Part shown: positions 7,623-12,958 of the stretch, one piece after another | Numbering within the stretch: the first letter of the stretch is position 1 | How the letters are laid out: each line of letters opens with the position of its first letter | Assembly: GCA_030916665.1 (NCBI GenBank) | Contig: JAUPWC010000567.1 | Coordinates: 1-13,722, forward strand | DNA length: 13,722 nucleotides | Direction: 5' to 3' | Origin: Verrucomicrobiota bacterium | GTDB taxonomy: Bacteria > Verrucomicrobiota > Verrucomicrobiia > Opitutales > Opitutaceae | Made by a program: the position numbers and the translations under genes | The notes under the pieces: model-generated | The model's input: only the letters and a program-made list of their open reading frames with translations | Database searches by the model: none | Told to the model about the DNA's origin: nothing

Positions 7623-8552
7623 CTATTTCTTTCTGGATTCACAGTCCAACGTAAGTATCCCGAGCAACACTGTCTGCGAATAGCGGCGATAGAATTTCGT
7701 AAATCCCACAAATAGCAGGAACGCGATAATCGAAACACCGCTAAGATAGAGCCATGGTAATTTTTCGGGGATCTCGCAAAATTGAATTCTCGAAGATTTG
7801 AACCAATCAACAACAACAACCTGAAGTATCGGGATCCAAAACCAGACTACTGCGATCAAACACGTAGTCCGCATGAACCCATACAATGCGACATAATTGA
7901 GCGCTGTTCGTAGATGATCTGGTCTTTGCGCTACGATAAATTGGGCCACGATATTGAAGAAGTCATCTTTATGAGCCCGCAGTTCTGTTGGCACACGCTT
8001 TTCGTGCTCAGCGATTTTCGCTTCGATTTCGCCTGCATCAAGTGCGTGACATCGCTGCACAAGTAGCTCGCCTATGCGATTTGCAATCAACGGCCGAAGA
8101 GCATCATCTAAAGGCTTAGCATACAGCTCTCTCCCTCGAAGGAACTTTCCTATTACAAATTCGAAAACTGCAACAGGGGTGAGCAAAATGGGAACCATTA
8201 TGCGATACGCTACCCTCAAGGGATAACCTTCGGCGTTGGCCCAATAGCGATGCGGCAAATTTAGCCGAAGCAAATACTTTGAGGGATATCCATGGCACCA
8301 TATAGCGAAACGCTCAACGGTGAAGGCGGAGGTTAGGCTCAACAGATGTCCGACCAAATATGAGAATAACACAAATGGCACATAGAAGGAGAGCTGAGTC
8401 GATGAACCAGTGACTTCATTTACTACCTCCCTAAACATTGTCACCCAGCTTGCATACCGTCCAACAAGACCTAGAGAGTAAAGAAACAGGGCACCTGGAA
8501 CAAAGTAGCCTAGGAAGTCGTAAACCGAGAAAGGATTTTGCTTTGGCTCCAC
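7623..8552 (-). CDS. Unknown five-helix membrane protein, compositionally foreign
   Basis: The protein has 309 residues and belongs to no family I can name with a function. It opens MEPKQNPFSVYDFLGYFVPG, a wording I associate with uncharacterised membrane proteins of accessory regions. Hydrophobic segments lie at about 12-31, 56-78, 116-137, 228-249 and 267-287. A charged soluble stretch of about 90 residues (138-227, including AEHEKRVPTELRAHKDD) separates helices 3 and 4. Its DNA is clearly richer in A+T, with codons such as AAA, ATA, TTT and AAT, unlike every neighbouring gene, so recent transfer is likely. The start is GTG 8552, only 13 nt past the 3' end of tRNA-Cys on the same strand. 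No Shine-Dalgarno and no earlier ATG are seen. No integrase or att duplication was found. A defence or phage-related role is speculation. Confidence 0.8.
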   Translation of the reverse strand: MEPKQNPFSVYDFLGYFVPGALFLYSLGLVGRYASWVTMFREVVNEVTGSSTQLSFYVPFVLFSYLVGHLLSLTSAFTVERFAIWCHGYPSKYLLRLNLPHRYWANAEGYPLRVAYRIMVPILLTPVAVFEFVIGKFLRGRELYAKPLDDALRPLIANRIGELLVQRCHALDAGEIEAKIAEHEKRVPTELRAHKDDFFNIVAQFIVAQRPDHLRTALNYVALYGFMRTTCLIAVVWFWIPILQVVVVDWFKSSRIQFCEIPEKLPWLYLSGVSIIAFLLFVGFTKFYRRYSQTVLLGILTLDCESRKK

Positions 8553-8565
8553 AGGCGTAAGGGAT

Positions 8566-8640
8566 TGGAGGTGCGGGGCGGAATCGAACCGCCGAATAGA
8601 GCTTTTGCAGAGCTCGGCCTTACCACTTGGCTACCGCACC
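8566..8640 (-). tRNA. tRNA-Cys, anticodon GCA
   Basis: The reverse strand folds as a complete cloverleaf. The acceptor stem is GGTGCGG / CCGCACC. The D arm is GCC...GGC with AAGTGGTAA in the loop. The anticodon stem is GAGCT / AGCTC with loop CTGCAAA, so the anticodon is GCA. The T arm is GGCGG-TTCGATT-CCGCC. Discriminator base U73, typical of tRNA-Cys, is followed by an encoded CCA (8566-8568). It is the only RNA gene seen in the window and lies just upstream of the foreign-looking membrane gene. Confidence 0.97.
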
Positions 8641-8657
8641 GGACCAAACGAGCGCGC

Positions 8658-8687
8658 ATACTTGGGCCAATTTTCCGCCTTCCGCAA
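8658..8687 (-). promoter_or_regulatory. Possible tRNA-Cys promoter
   Basis: On the minus strand TTGCGG (8682-8687) and AAGTAT (8658-8663) are 18 nt apart and end 17 nt before the tRNA 5' end. This is a plausible sigma-70 -35/-10 arrangement. Both boxes are imperfect, so this is tentative. Confidence 0.25.
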
Positions 8688-8718
8688 GAACTGAAATTCA
8701 GGGACCGATACAGCGGTC

Positions 8719-8790
8719 TTCACCACGGATTGCACTGATGGCCACGGATTAATTCAGCCCCATCCGTGCTGATCTGTGTCATCTGTGGCC
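8719..8790. repeat. Palindromic repeat R2, copy A (9-10-nt words)
   Basis: The left arm (8719-8757) has words CACGGATTG, CACTGATGGC, CACGGATTAA. The right arm (8761-8790) has ATCCGTGCTG, ATCTGTGTC, ATCTGTGG, the degenerate reverse complement. The arms are separated by only a few bases, so either strand could form a long hairpin. A half copy with the same 10-then-9 word spacing lies at 9003-9031. Confidence 0.85.
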
Positions 8791-8798
8791 AAACCAAG

Positions 8799-8880
8799 TG
8801 AACCACAAAGACACGAAGACACCAAGGATCGATCGAATCACCCGGTCCCCTCCTTTGTGCCTCTGTGCCTTTGTGGTTCA
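8799..8880. repeat. Palindromic repeat R1, copy B (8-nt words)
   Basis: The left arm (8799-8827) reads TGAAC then CACAAAGA, CACGAAGA, CACCAAGG. The right arm (8852-8880) reads CCTTTGTG, CCTCTGTG, CCTTTGTG, GTTCA. The arms pair at 24 of 29 positions by my count. It is the same family as 4373-4443, but the inner 24 nt are unrelated. Confidence 0.9.
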
Positions 8881-8938
8881 AACTCCCTGCCTGTCTTCAG
8901 GCCGGATATGCCAGAGGTCAGCACCCTGATCGATTTCA

Positions 8939-8968
8939 CTCCGCGCCCTCCGCGATCTCTGGGTTAAA
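8939..8968 (+). repeat. 8-nt-word array R9
   Basis: The degenerate tandem words CTCCGCGC, CCTCCGCG, ATCTCTGG and GTTAAA are in exact 8-nt register. No inverted partner is seen nearby. It shares the register but not the sequence of R1. Confidence 0.6.
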
Positions 8969-9002
8969 CCGGTTTGTCTGCTTCCCTCCGGTATCGGCCG
9001 CC

Positions 9003-9031
9003 AATCCGTGCCCATCCGTGTGATCCGTGCC
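9003..9031 (+). repeat. Half copy of repeat R2
   Basis: The words ATCCGTGCCC, ATCCGTGTG and ATCCGTGCC match the right arm of the R2 palindrome at 8761-8790, including the 10-then-9 spacing. The left arm is absent. Confidence 0.8.
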
Positions 9032-9069
9032 TAAGCCCACCCTGGACTCGCGTAACACCACAGTCTTCA

Positions 9070-9100
9070 TTTTTGCGCCTTTTGTGCTTTTTGTGGCAAT
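9070..9100 (+). repeat. Half copy of repeat R3
   Basis: The words GCGCCTTTT, GTGCTTTTT and GTGGCAA match the right arm of R3 (6119-6150). It lies 68 nt upstream of parA, and no left arm is present. Confidence 0.7.
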
Positions 9101-9168
9101 CCGCTCCGGTGATTCACCCCGGCCACTTCTCGCTAGACTCGCCGCCTGCGTTCCCGGTTAATCGCGGC

Positions 9169-9960
9169 ATGGGCTGCACTGTATTCACCATCGCCAACCA
9201 GAAGGGCGGCGTCGGCAAAACCACCACCGCCGTCAACCTCGCGGCGGCCCTCGCCGAGCGCAAGATCCACACCCTCGTGGTGGACCTCGACCCGCAGGCC
9301 AACGCCACCAGCGCCCTCGGCATCGAGAAACAGGAGGGCAAGAGCCTCTACGGCCCCCTGCACGGCGAGGGCAGCGTCTTCGAGATGCTCACGCCCACCG
9401 CCTGGCCGCACCTCGCCCTCATCCCTTCCGAGCAGGACCTCGCGGCCATCGAGATCGAGCTGGCCCAGCAGCAGAACTACCTCATGCGCCTGCGCTCCGT
9501 GCTCGAGCCGCTGCGCAACTCCGGCGGCTACCGCGCCATCATCATCGACTGCCCTCCCGCCCTCGGCATGCTCTCGATGAACTCCCTGGCCGCGGCCGAC
9601 CACCTCCTCATCGCCCTCCAGTGCGAATACATGGCCCTCGAGGGCCTCGGCCAGATCCTCAAGGTTGTCGAACGCCTCAAAGAGGCCGGCGTCAACCCCA
9701 CCCTCGACGTCGGCGGCATCGTCATGACGATGTTCGACAGCCGCATCAACCTCGCCAAGCAGGTGGTGGAAGAGGTGCGGCAACATCTGCCCGACAAGAT
9801 TTTCCAGACGCTCATCCCGCGCACCGTGCGCCTGAGCGAGGCCCCGAGCTTCGGCAAACCGATCTTCGCCTACGATCCCCACGGCCCGGGCGCCAAGGCC
9901 TACCGCGACCTCGCCAAGGAAGTCGCCGAACGCTTCAGCCTGAAGGAAGCGGGGGCGTAA
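9169..9960 (+). CDS. parA: ParA/Soj-family chromosome-partitioning ATPase
   Basis: The protein has 263 residues. It is a cytoplasmic, nucleoid-bound ATPase that normally works with ParB at parS sites. The deviant Walker A motif is KGGVGKTTT (Lys12 and Lys17), followed by VDLDPQANAT (Asp39, Asp41) and Walker B IIIDCPP (residues 124-130). Further Soj-type markers are ALQCEYMALEGLGQ and IPRTVRLSEAPSFGKPI. The length is normal for chromosomal ParA. ATG 9169 places Walker A close to the N-terminus, as in the family. The open frame extends upstream through repeat DNA, which I excluded. No Shine-Dalgarno precedes the start. The usual partner parB does not follow. A permease gene comes next after 191 nt. 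A minus-strand shadow frame over this gene is not credible. Confidence 0.93.
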   Translation: MGCTVFTIANQKGGVGKTTTAVNLAAALAERKIHTLVVDLDPQANATSALGIEKQEGKSLYGPLHGEGSVFEMLTPTAWPHLALIPSEQDLAAIEIELAQQQNYLMRLRSVLEPLRNSGGYRAIIIDCPPALGMLSMNSLAAADHLLIALQCEYMALEGLGQILKVVERLKEAGVNPTLDVGGIVMTMFDSRINLAKQVVEEVRQHLPDKIFQTLIPRTVRLSEAPSFGKPIFAYDPHGPGAKAYRDLAKEVAERFSLKEAGA

Positions 9961-9985
9961 GGTGGGAACGATGCAATCGGATGTG

Positions 9986-10071
9986 GGTCAGCGCGCTTGC
10001 GCGCGCCCTGACCGAGCGCCCGCGAGCAGGCTGCCCACAAGAACACCGGCCGGCTCGCAGGGACGCGAGCC
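9986..10071. other. Two strong hairpins between parA and the first permease
   Basis: Hairpin one is GGTCA-GCGCGC, loop TT, GCGCGC, a four-base bulge, then TGACC (9986-10013). Hairpin two is GGCTCGC, loop AGGGAC, GCGAGCC (10052-10071). Neither is followed by a U-tract, so they are not classical terminators. They may stabilise the parA 3' end or be further dispersed-repeat copies. Confidence 0.5.
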
Positions 10072-10094
10072 CTCCGCCGACAGCTGGCTTGCGA

Positions 10095-10150
10095 TTTCGG
10101 CCTTCGTCCTCTGACTTCACCGCTCTTGCTTCCTCCTTCTGCCTTTTCGC
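10095..10150 (+). repeat. Heptamer array R7, eight units
   Basis: Eight consecutive degenerate 7-nt words fit exact register: TTTCGGC, CTTCGTC, CTCTGAC, TTCACCG, CTCTTGC, TTCCTCC, TTCTGCC, TTTTCGC. The array ends one base before the ATG of the first permease and so forms its pyrimidine-rich 5' leader, with no Shine-Dalgarno. Confidence 0.7.
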
Positions 10151-10151
10151 A

Positions 10152-10964
10152 ATGCTCGCCACGCTCAACAAATACCGGGTGACCTTCCTGGTCGGCCTGC
10201 AAAGCAACCTGATCTACCGGGTGAACTTTGCCGTGCGCGGCTTCTTCTCGTTCTTCCACCTGATCGTGGTGTTCATCCTCTGGAGCGCGGCCTATGCGGG
10301 CAGCCCGCTGATCGGCGGTTTTAACTTCGCGCAGACCTTCACCTACTTCGTGGCCCTGCTCGTGGCGCAATTCGTGATCGGCGCCTTCAACGAGGACTAC
10401 CAGATCAGCGAGGAAATCCGCGGCGGCCTGATCAACCAGTTTCTCCTGAAGCCGGTGAACTACTTCGCCTACCGCTTCAGCATCTATGTGGCCGCTCGGC
10501 TCGTCACCGGCCTGCTCATCCTGGTGCCGCTGATCGTGAGCCTGCCGCTCATCGGCGAATACCTCGTGCTGCCCAGCGAACCGTGGCGCCTCGGCATCGG
10601 CCTCCCGGCGCTGTTCCTCTCGGCCATCATCCAGTTCGGCATCGCCTACTGCTTTGGCATGCTGAGCTTCTGGTTCCTCGAGATCCAGGGCTTCGTGATC
10701 CTCTCCATGGCGCTGGAGTCGGTGCTCGGCGGACAGATCTTCCCGCTCGACCTGATGCCCGAGTGGCTGTTCCGCATTTCGCAGTTCCTGCCCTATTACT
10801 ACCAGATGTATTTCCCGGTCGCGATCTTCACCGGCCGCCTGAACGACCCGTCGGCCGCGCTCGTCGGCCTCGGCATCCAGGCCTGCTGGGCCGTGGCGAT
10901 CCTCGGCCTCGGCGCCGTGCTCTGGCGGCGCGGACTCCGCCTGCACACCGCGGTGGGAGGATGA
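10152..10964 (+). CDS. ABC-2 type permease subunit 1, ABC2_membrane_6 (DUF990) type
   Basis: The protein has 270 residues with about six membrane helices, at roughly 30-48, 62-78, 111-131, 148-170, 176-198 and 238-258. The cytoplasmic motif EEIRGGLINQFLLKPVNYF between helices 2 and 3 is the conserved signature of this permease family, which forms two-permease, one-ATPase exporters. Another family-like part is GGQIFPLDLMPEWLFRISQFLPYYY. The ATG at 10152 begins MLATLNKYRV. The open frame upstream is shadow DNA. No signal peptide and no ATP-binding motif are present, so a separate ATPase is needed, and none lies in the window. It pairs with the next gene 140 nt downstream. The substrate is unknown. 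Confidence 0.85.
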   Translation: MLATLNKYRVTFLVGLQSNLIYRVNFAVRGFFSFFHLIVVFILWSAAYAGSPLIGGFNFAQTFTYFVALLVAQFVIGAFNEDYQISEEIRGGLINQFLLKPVNYFAYRFSIYVAARLVTGLLILVPLIVSLPLIGEYLVLPSEPWRLGIGLPALFLSAIIQFGIAYCFGMLSFWFLEIQGFVILSMALESVLGGQIFPLDLMPEWLFRISQFLPYYYQMYFPVAIFTGRLNDPSAALVGLGIQACWAVAILGLGAVLWRRGLRLHTAVGG

Positions 10965-10968
10965 AGAT

Positions 10969-11106
10969 ATTTTCGATTTTGGATTCCTGATTTTCGATTG
11001 ATGCACTTACCGACCTCCATCCCCCTTTCGTCGCCCCCGCCGAATCGGCCCGGCGTTGGCCTTCGGCTGTCTGGCAATCGAGAATCGAAAATCGAAAATC
11101 AAAAAT
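10969..11106. repeat. Inverted repeat R4 (heptamer words) between the two permeases
   Basis: The left arm (10969-11000) has 7-nt words ATTTTCG, ATTTTGG, ATTCCTG, ATTTTCG. The right arm (11075-11106) has AATCGAG, AATCGAA, AATCGAA, AATCAAA. The 32-nt arms pair at 26 positions by my count, around a 74-nt unrelated centre. The right arm runs into the second permease ATG at 11105, so that start codon is part of the repeat. Confidence 0.9.
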
Positions 11107-11893
11107 GAGCCACTACGCCCGCCTCTGGCTGACTTCCGCCCGCTACTGCATTATGCGGATGATGATGTTCCGCGGCGACTTCTTCGTGTGGGCGCTGGTC
11201 GAGCTGTTCTGGATGACGGTGAACCTGCTCATGGTCTCGGTCATCTACCAGCACACCGACACCGTCGCAGGCTGGACCAAATACGAGATGATGCTGCTGG
11301 TCGGCACGTCGCTCCTGATCCAGCGCTTCCTCATGGGCTTTTTCTGGAGCAGCATCTTCGAGATGGGGCGCAACATCCGCAGCGGACACTTTGACTTTTT
11401 CGTGGCGCAGCCGGGGAACGTCATGTTCACCGCCACCACCCGCAAGATCGACCCCGACAGCCTGATCAACTCCCTCGTCGCGCTCGGCGTGGTCATCTAC
11501 TCCGCGCGCCAGCTTGGGCTCCAGCCGGGTTGGGTGGAAGTGCTGGGCTACGCGCTGATGGTCGCCTGCGGCGTGATCATCCACTACAGCATGCTCGTGC
11601 TGTGCATCGCGCCGGCCTTCTGGATCACCAGCGTGCAGGGCATCGAGGGCAGCTACTTCACGCTGAGCGAGTTCTCCCGCCTGCCGCGGGCCGCCTTTGT
11701 CGGTCTGGCCAAGGTGGCCTTCGTCTGGGTGCTCCCGGTCGTGGTCGTCAGCAACACCCCCGCCAGCACCCTCCTGCACGGCTTCGACCTGCAGCTCGCC
11801 GGCTGGCTTGTCGCCATCACCGCCCTGTGGTTCGGGCTGGCGGTGTTCGTCTTCCACCGCGGTTTGAAACGCTACTCGAGCGCCAGCAGCTGA
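11105..11893 (+). CDS. ABC-2 type permease subunit 2, ABC2_membrane_6 (DUF990) type
   Basis: The protein has 262 residues with about six hydrophobic helices. It is the partner of the preceding permease. Its signature FEMGRNIRSGHFDFFVAQPGN corresponds in place and wording to EEIRGGLINQFLLKPVNYF of subunit 1. The two probably form the membrane heterodimer of an exporter. The short basic N-terminus MSHYARLWLTSARYCIMRMMM and the C-terminus VFHRGLKRYSSASS are both probably cytoplasmic. ATG 11105 is the only reasonable start. It lies at the very end of repeat R4, with an A-rich stretch just before it and no Shine-Dalgarno. No Walker motifs are present. The separating inverted repeat may affect how much of subunit 2 is made relative to subunit 1. 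Confidence 0.85.
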   Translation: MSHYARLWLTSARYCIMRMMMFRGDFFVWALVELFWMTVNLLMVSVIYQHTDTVAGWTKYEMMLLVGTSLLIQRFLMGFFWSSIFEMGRNIRSGHFDFFVAQPGNVMFTATTRKIDPDSLINSLVALGVVIYSARQLGLQPGWVEVLGYALMVACGVIIHYSMLVLCIAPAFWITSVQGIEGSYFTLSEFSRLPRAAFVGLAKVAFVWVLPVVVVSNTPASTLLHGFDLQLAGWLVAITALWFGLAVFVFHRGLKRYSSASS

Positions 11894-11920
11894 ACTGCGT
11901 CCAGCAAACGGCAAAAAAAC

Positions 11921-11994
11921 CCAGACTCCAAACGCCAAAATTTTACCGCCATGAAACTGGAAATATATTTGGCCTTTGGCCCCTGGCGTTTGTG
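11921..11994. repeat. Palindromic repeat R5, copy A (heptamer words) at the rnc start
   Basis: The left arm (11921-11941) reads CCAGACT, CCAAACG, CCAAAAT. The right arm (11968-11994) reads TTTGGCC, TTTGGCC, CCTGGCG, TTTGTG, the degenerate reverse complement. The register is exactly 7 nt. The final GTG is the start chosen for rnc. A second, wider copy lies at the rnc 3' end. Confidence 0.85.
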
Positions 11995-12732
11995 ATCTCC
12001 CCTCAAGTGTCCGACGCGCTCACAGTTCTCCAATCCCGCCTGGGCTACCGCTTCCGGCAGCAAGCGTTGTTGCTCGAGGCCCTGACCCACCCTTCATTTC
12101 TTCAGGACAACGCGCAGGCCGGCCCGCACAACCAGCGCCTGGAGTTCCTCGGCGACTCCGTGCTGCAGTTCATCATCACCGACGCGCTCTACCGCGAGTT
12201 TTCCACCGAGCGCGAGGGCGTGCTCAGCCGCCGTCGCGCCGTGCTGTCGAAGGGCGGCTTTCTCACCCAGATGGCCCGCGACCTCGGGCTCGACGCCAGC
12301 CTGCGCCTCAACAAGAGCGAGGAGGACTCCGGCGGCCGCAACCGCGCCTCGATCCTGGAGGATGCCTTCGAGGCGCTCGTCGGGGCGATCTACCTCGACA
12401 GCGACATCGCCACCACGCGCACCCTCGTGCTCGGCTGGTATGGCCCGTTCGCCGACCGGCTGGCCGTGTCCGAGGATGCGGAGAACCCCAAAGGCCGCCT
12501 GCAGGAACTCGTCCAGCCCAAGCACGGCAACAACGCGCTTACCTACAACGTCAGCGCCACGAGCGGCCCGCGCCACGCCCAGGTATACGAGGTCGAGGTT
12601 TATCTTAACGACCGTCTGATCGGCAGCGGCAGCGGCTCGTCCAAGAAAACCGCCGAGGAAGCAGCCGCCCGGGTCGCCCTGACAGTCCTGCGGACCGAAA
12701 CCCCCAAACGCCAAACGCCAGACGCCAAATAA
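11992..12732 (+). CDS. rnc: Ribonuclease III
   Basis: The protein has 246 residues. It cleaves double-stranded RNA in rRNA maturation and mRNA turnover. The RNase III signature is NQRLEFLGDSVL (residues 47-58), with Glu51 and Asp55. The second catalytic patch is LEDAFEALVGAIYLD, with Asp124 and Glu127. The position of E. coli Glu38 is Gln48 here. The C-terminal dsRNA-binding domain runs from about residue 165 (NPKGRLQELVQ) to GSGSSKKTAEEAAARVAL. The last residues, TPKRQTPDAK, are encoded by repeat R5 and are not family sequence. No ATG is in frame. GTG 11992 and GTG 12007 both fit, and I prefer the first, which gives a normal lead into RLGYRF. The first start lies at the end of a repeat arm with no Shine-Dalgarno. 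mfd follows after 226 nt. Confidence 0.93.
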   Translation: MISPQVSDALTVLQSRLGYRFRQQALLLEALTHPSFLQDNAQAGPHNQRLEFLGDSVLQFIITDALYREFSTEREGVLSRRRAVLSKGGFLTQMARDLGLDASLRLNKSEEDSGGRNRASILEDAFEALVGAIYLDSDIATTRTLVLGWYGPFADRLAVSEDAENPKGRLQELVQPKHGNNALTYNVSATSGPRHAQVYEVEVYLNDRLIGSGSGSSKKTAEEAAARVALTVLRTETPKRQTPDAK

Positions 12733-12900
12733 GGCGCCGCGGAGCGTGGTTTGGTGTAGGTCGGGCTTTACGCCAGACATCTACGCTCAACGTGTCGGGG
12801 ATAAACCCCGACCTACAGGCAATTGAATGCTCCGCGCGTCCGGTAGTCCGCCTCCAACGGAGCCAATTGGCTTGGAGTTTCTTTGGCGTTTGGATTTTGG
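12704..12900. repeat. Inverted repeat R5, copy B, enclosing R6
   Basis: The left arm (12704-12730) is CCAAACG, CCAAACG, CCAGACG, CCAAAT and overlaps the end of rnc. The right arm (12868-12900) ends TTTGGCG, TTTGGAT, TTTGG. Both are in 7-nt register and inverted. Between them is the R6 palindrome. Together they fill most of the 226-nt rnc-mfd gap. No other gene is seen there. Confidence 0.85.
12755..12817. repeat. Palindromic repeat R6
   Basis: The left arm starts TGTAGGTCGGGCTTTACGCC and the right arm ends GGGGATAAACCCCGACCTACA minus its first base. The outermost TGTAGGTCGGG / CCCCGACCTACA pair almost perfectly. A tight inner hairpin, GTCGGGG(ATAAA)CCCCGAC, lies at 12794-12812. Flanking GCCGCGGAGC (12736-12745) and GCTCCGCGCG (12829-12838) extend the symmetry. 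There is no U-tract, but it could slow or end rnc transcription. Confidence 0.85.
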
Positions 12901-12958
12901 TGTGTGAGATTTCTCAGGAGTTGCACGCCAGCGGATAGCCTGCACGTTGGGCGCTTCC

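Larger units (their letters stand above)
8641..9168. other. 528-nt gene-free spacer between tRNA-Cys and parA, filled with repeats
   Basis: No credible gene is present. Open frames here are short and have no family match. From left to right the spacer holds the tRNA upstream region, a palindrome of family R2, a palindrome of family R1, a small hairpin GCCTG(TCTT)CAGGC at 8889-8902, an 8-nt-word array (8939-8968), a half copy of R2 and a half copy of R3. The last 68 nt before parA contain no strong promoter consensus. TAGACT at 9134-9139 is the best -10-like hexamer but has no good -35. Confidence 0.8.

Noticed and set aside
4373..9100. CRISPR array suggested by repeated short words
   Set aside because: Words are degenerate, contiguous and arranged as inverted arms. 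There are no constant repeats with unique spacers of fixed length and no cas genes.
9986..10071. Intrinsic terminators after parA
   Set aside because: The hairpins are strong but no T-run follows either one.
9900..11006. Minus-strand open frame of 368 codons opposite the first permease
   Set aside because: It is low complexity, rich in H, E, R and A, and antisense to a clear membrane protein.
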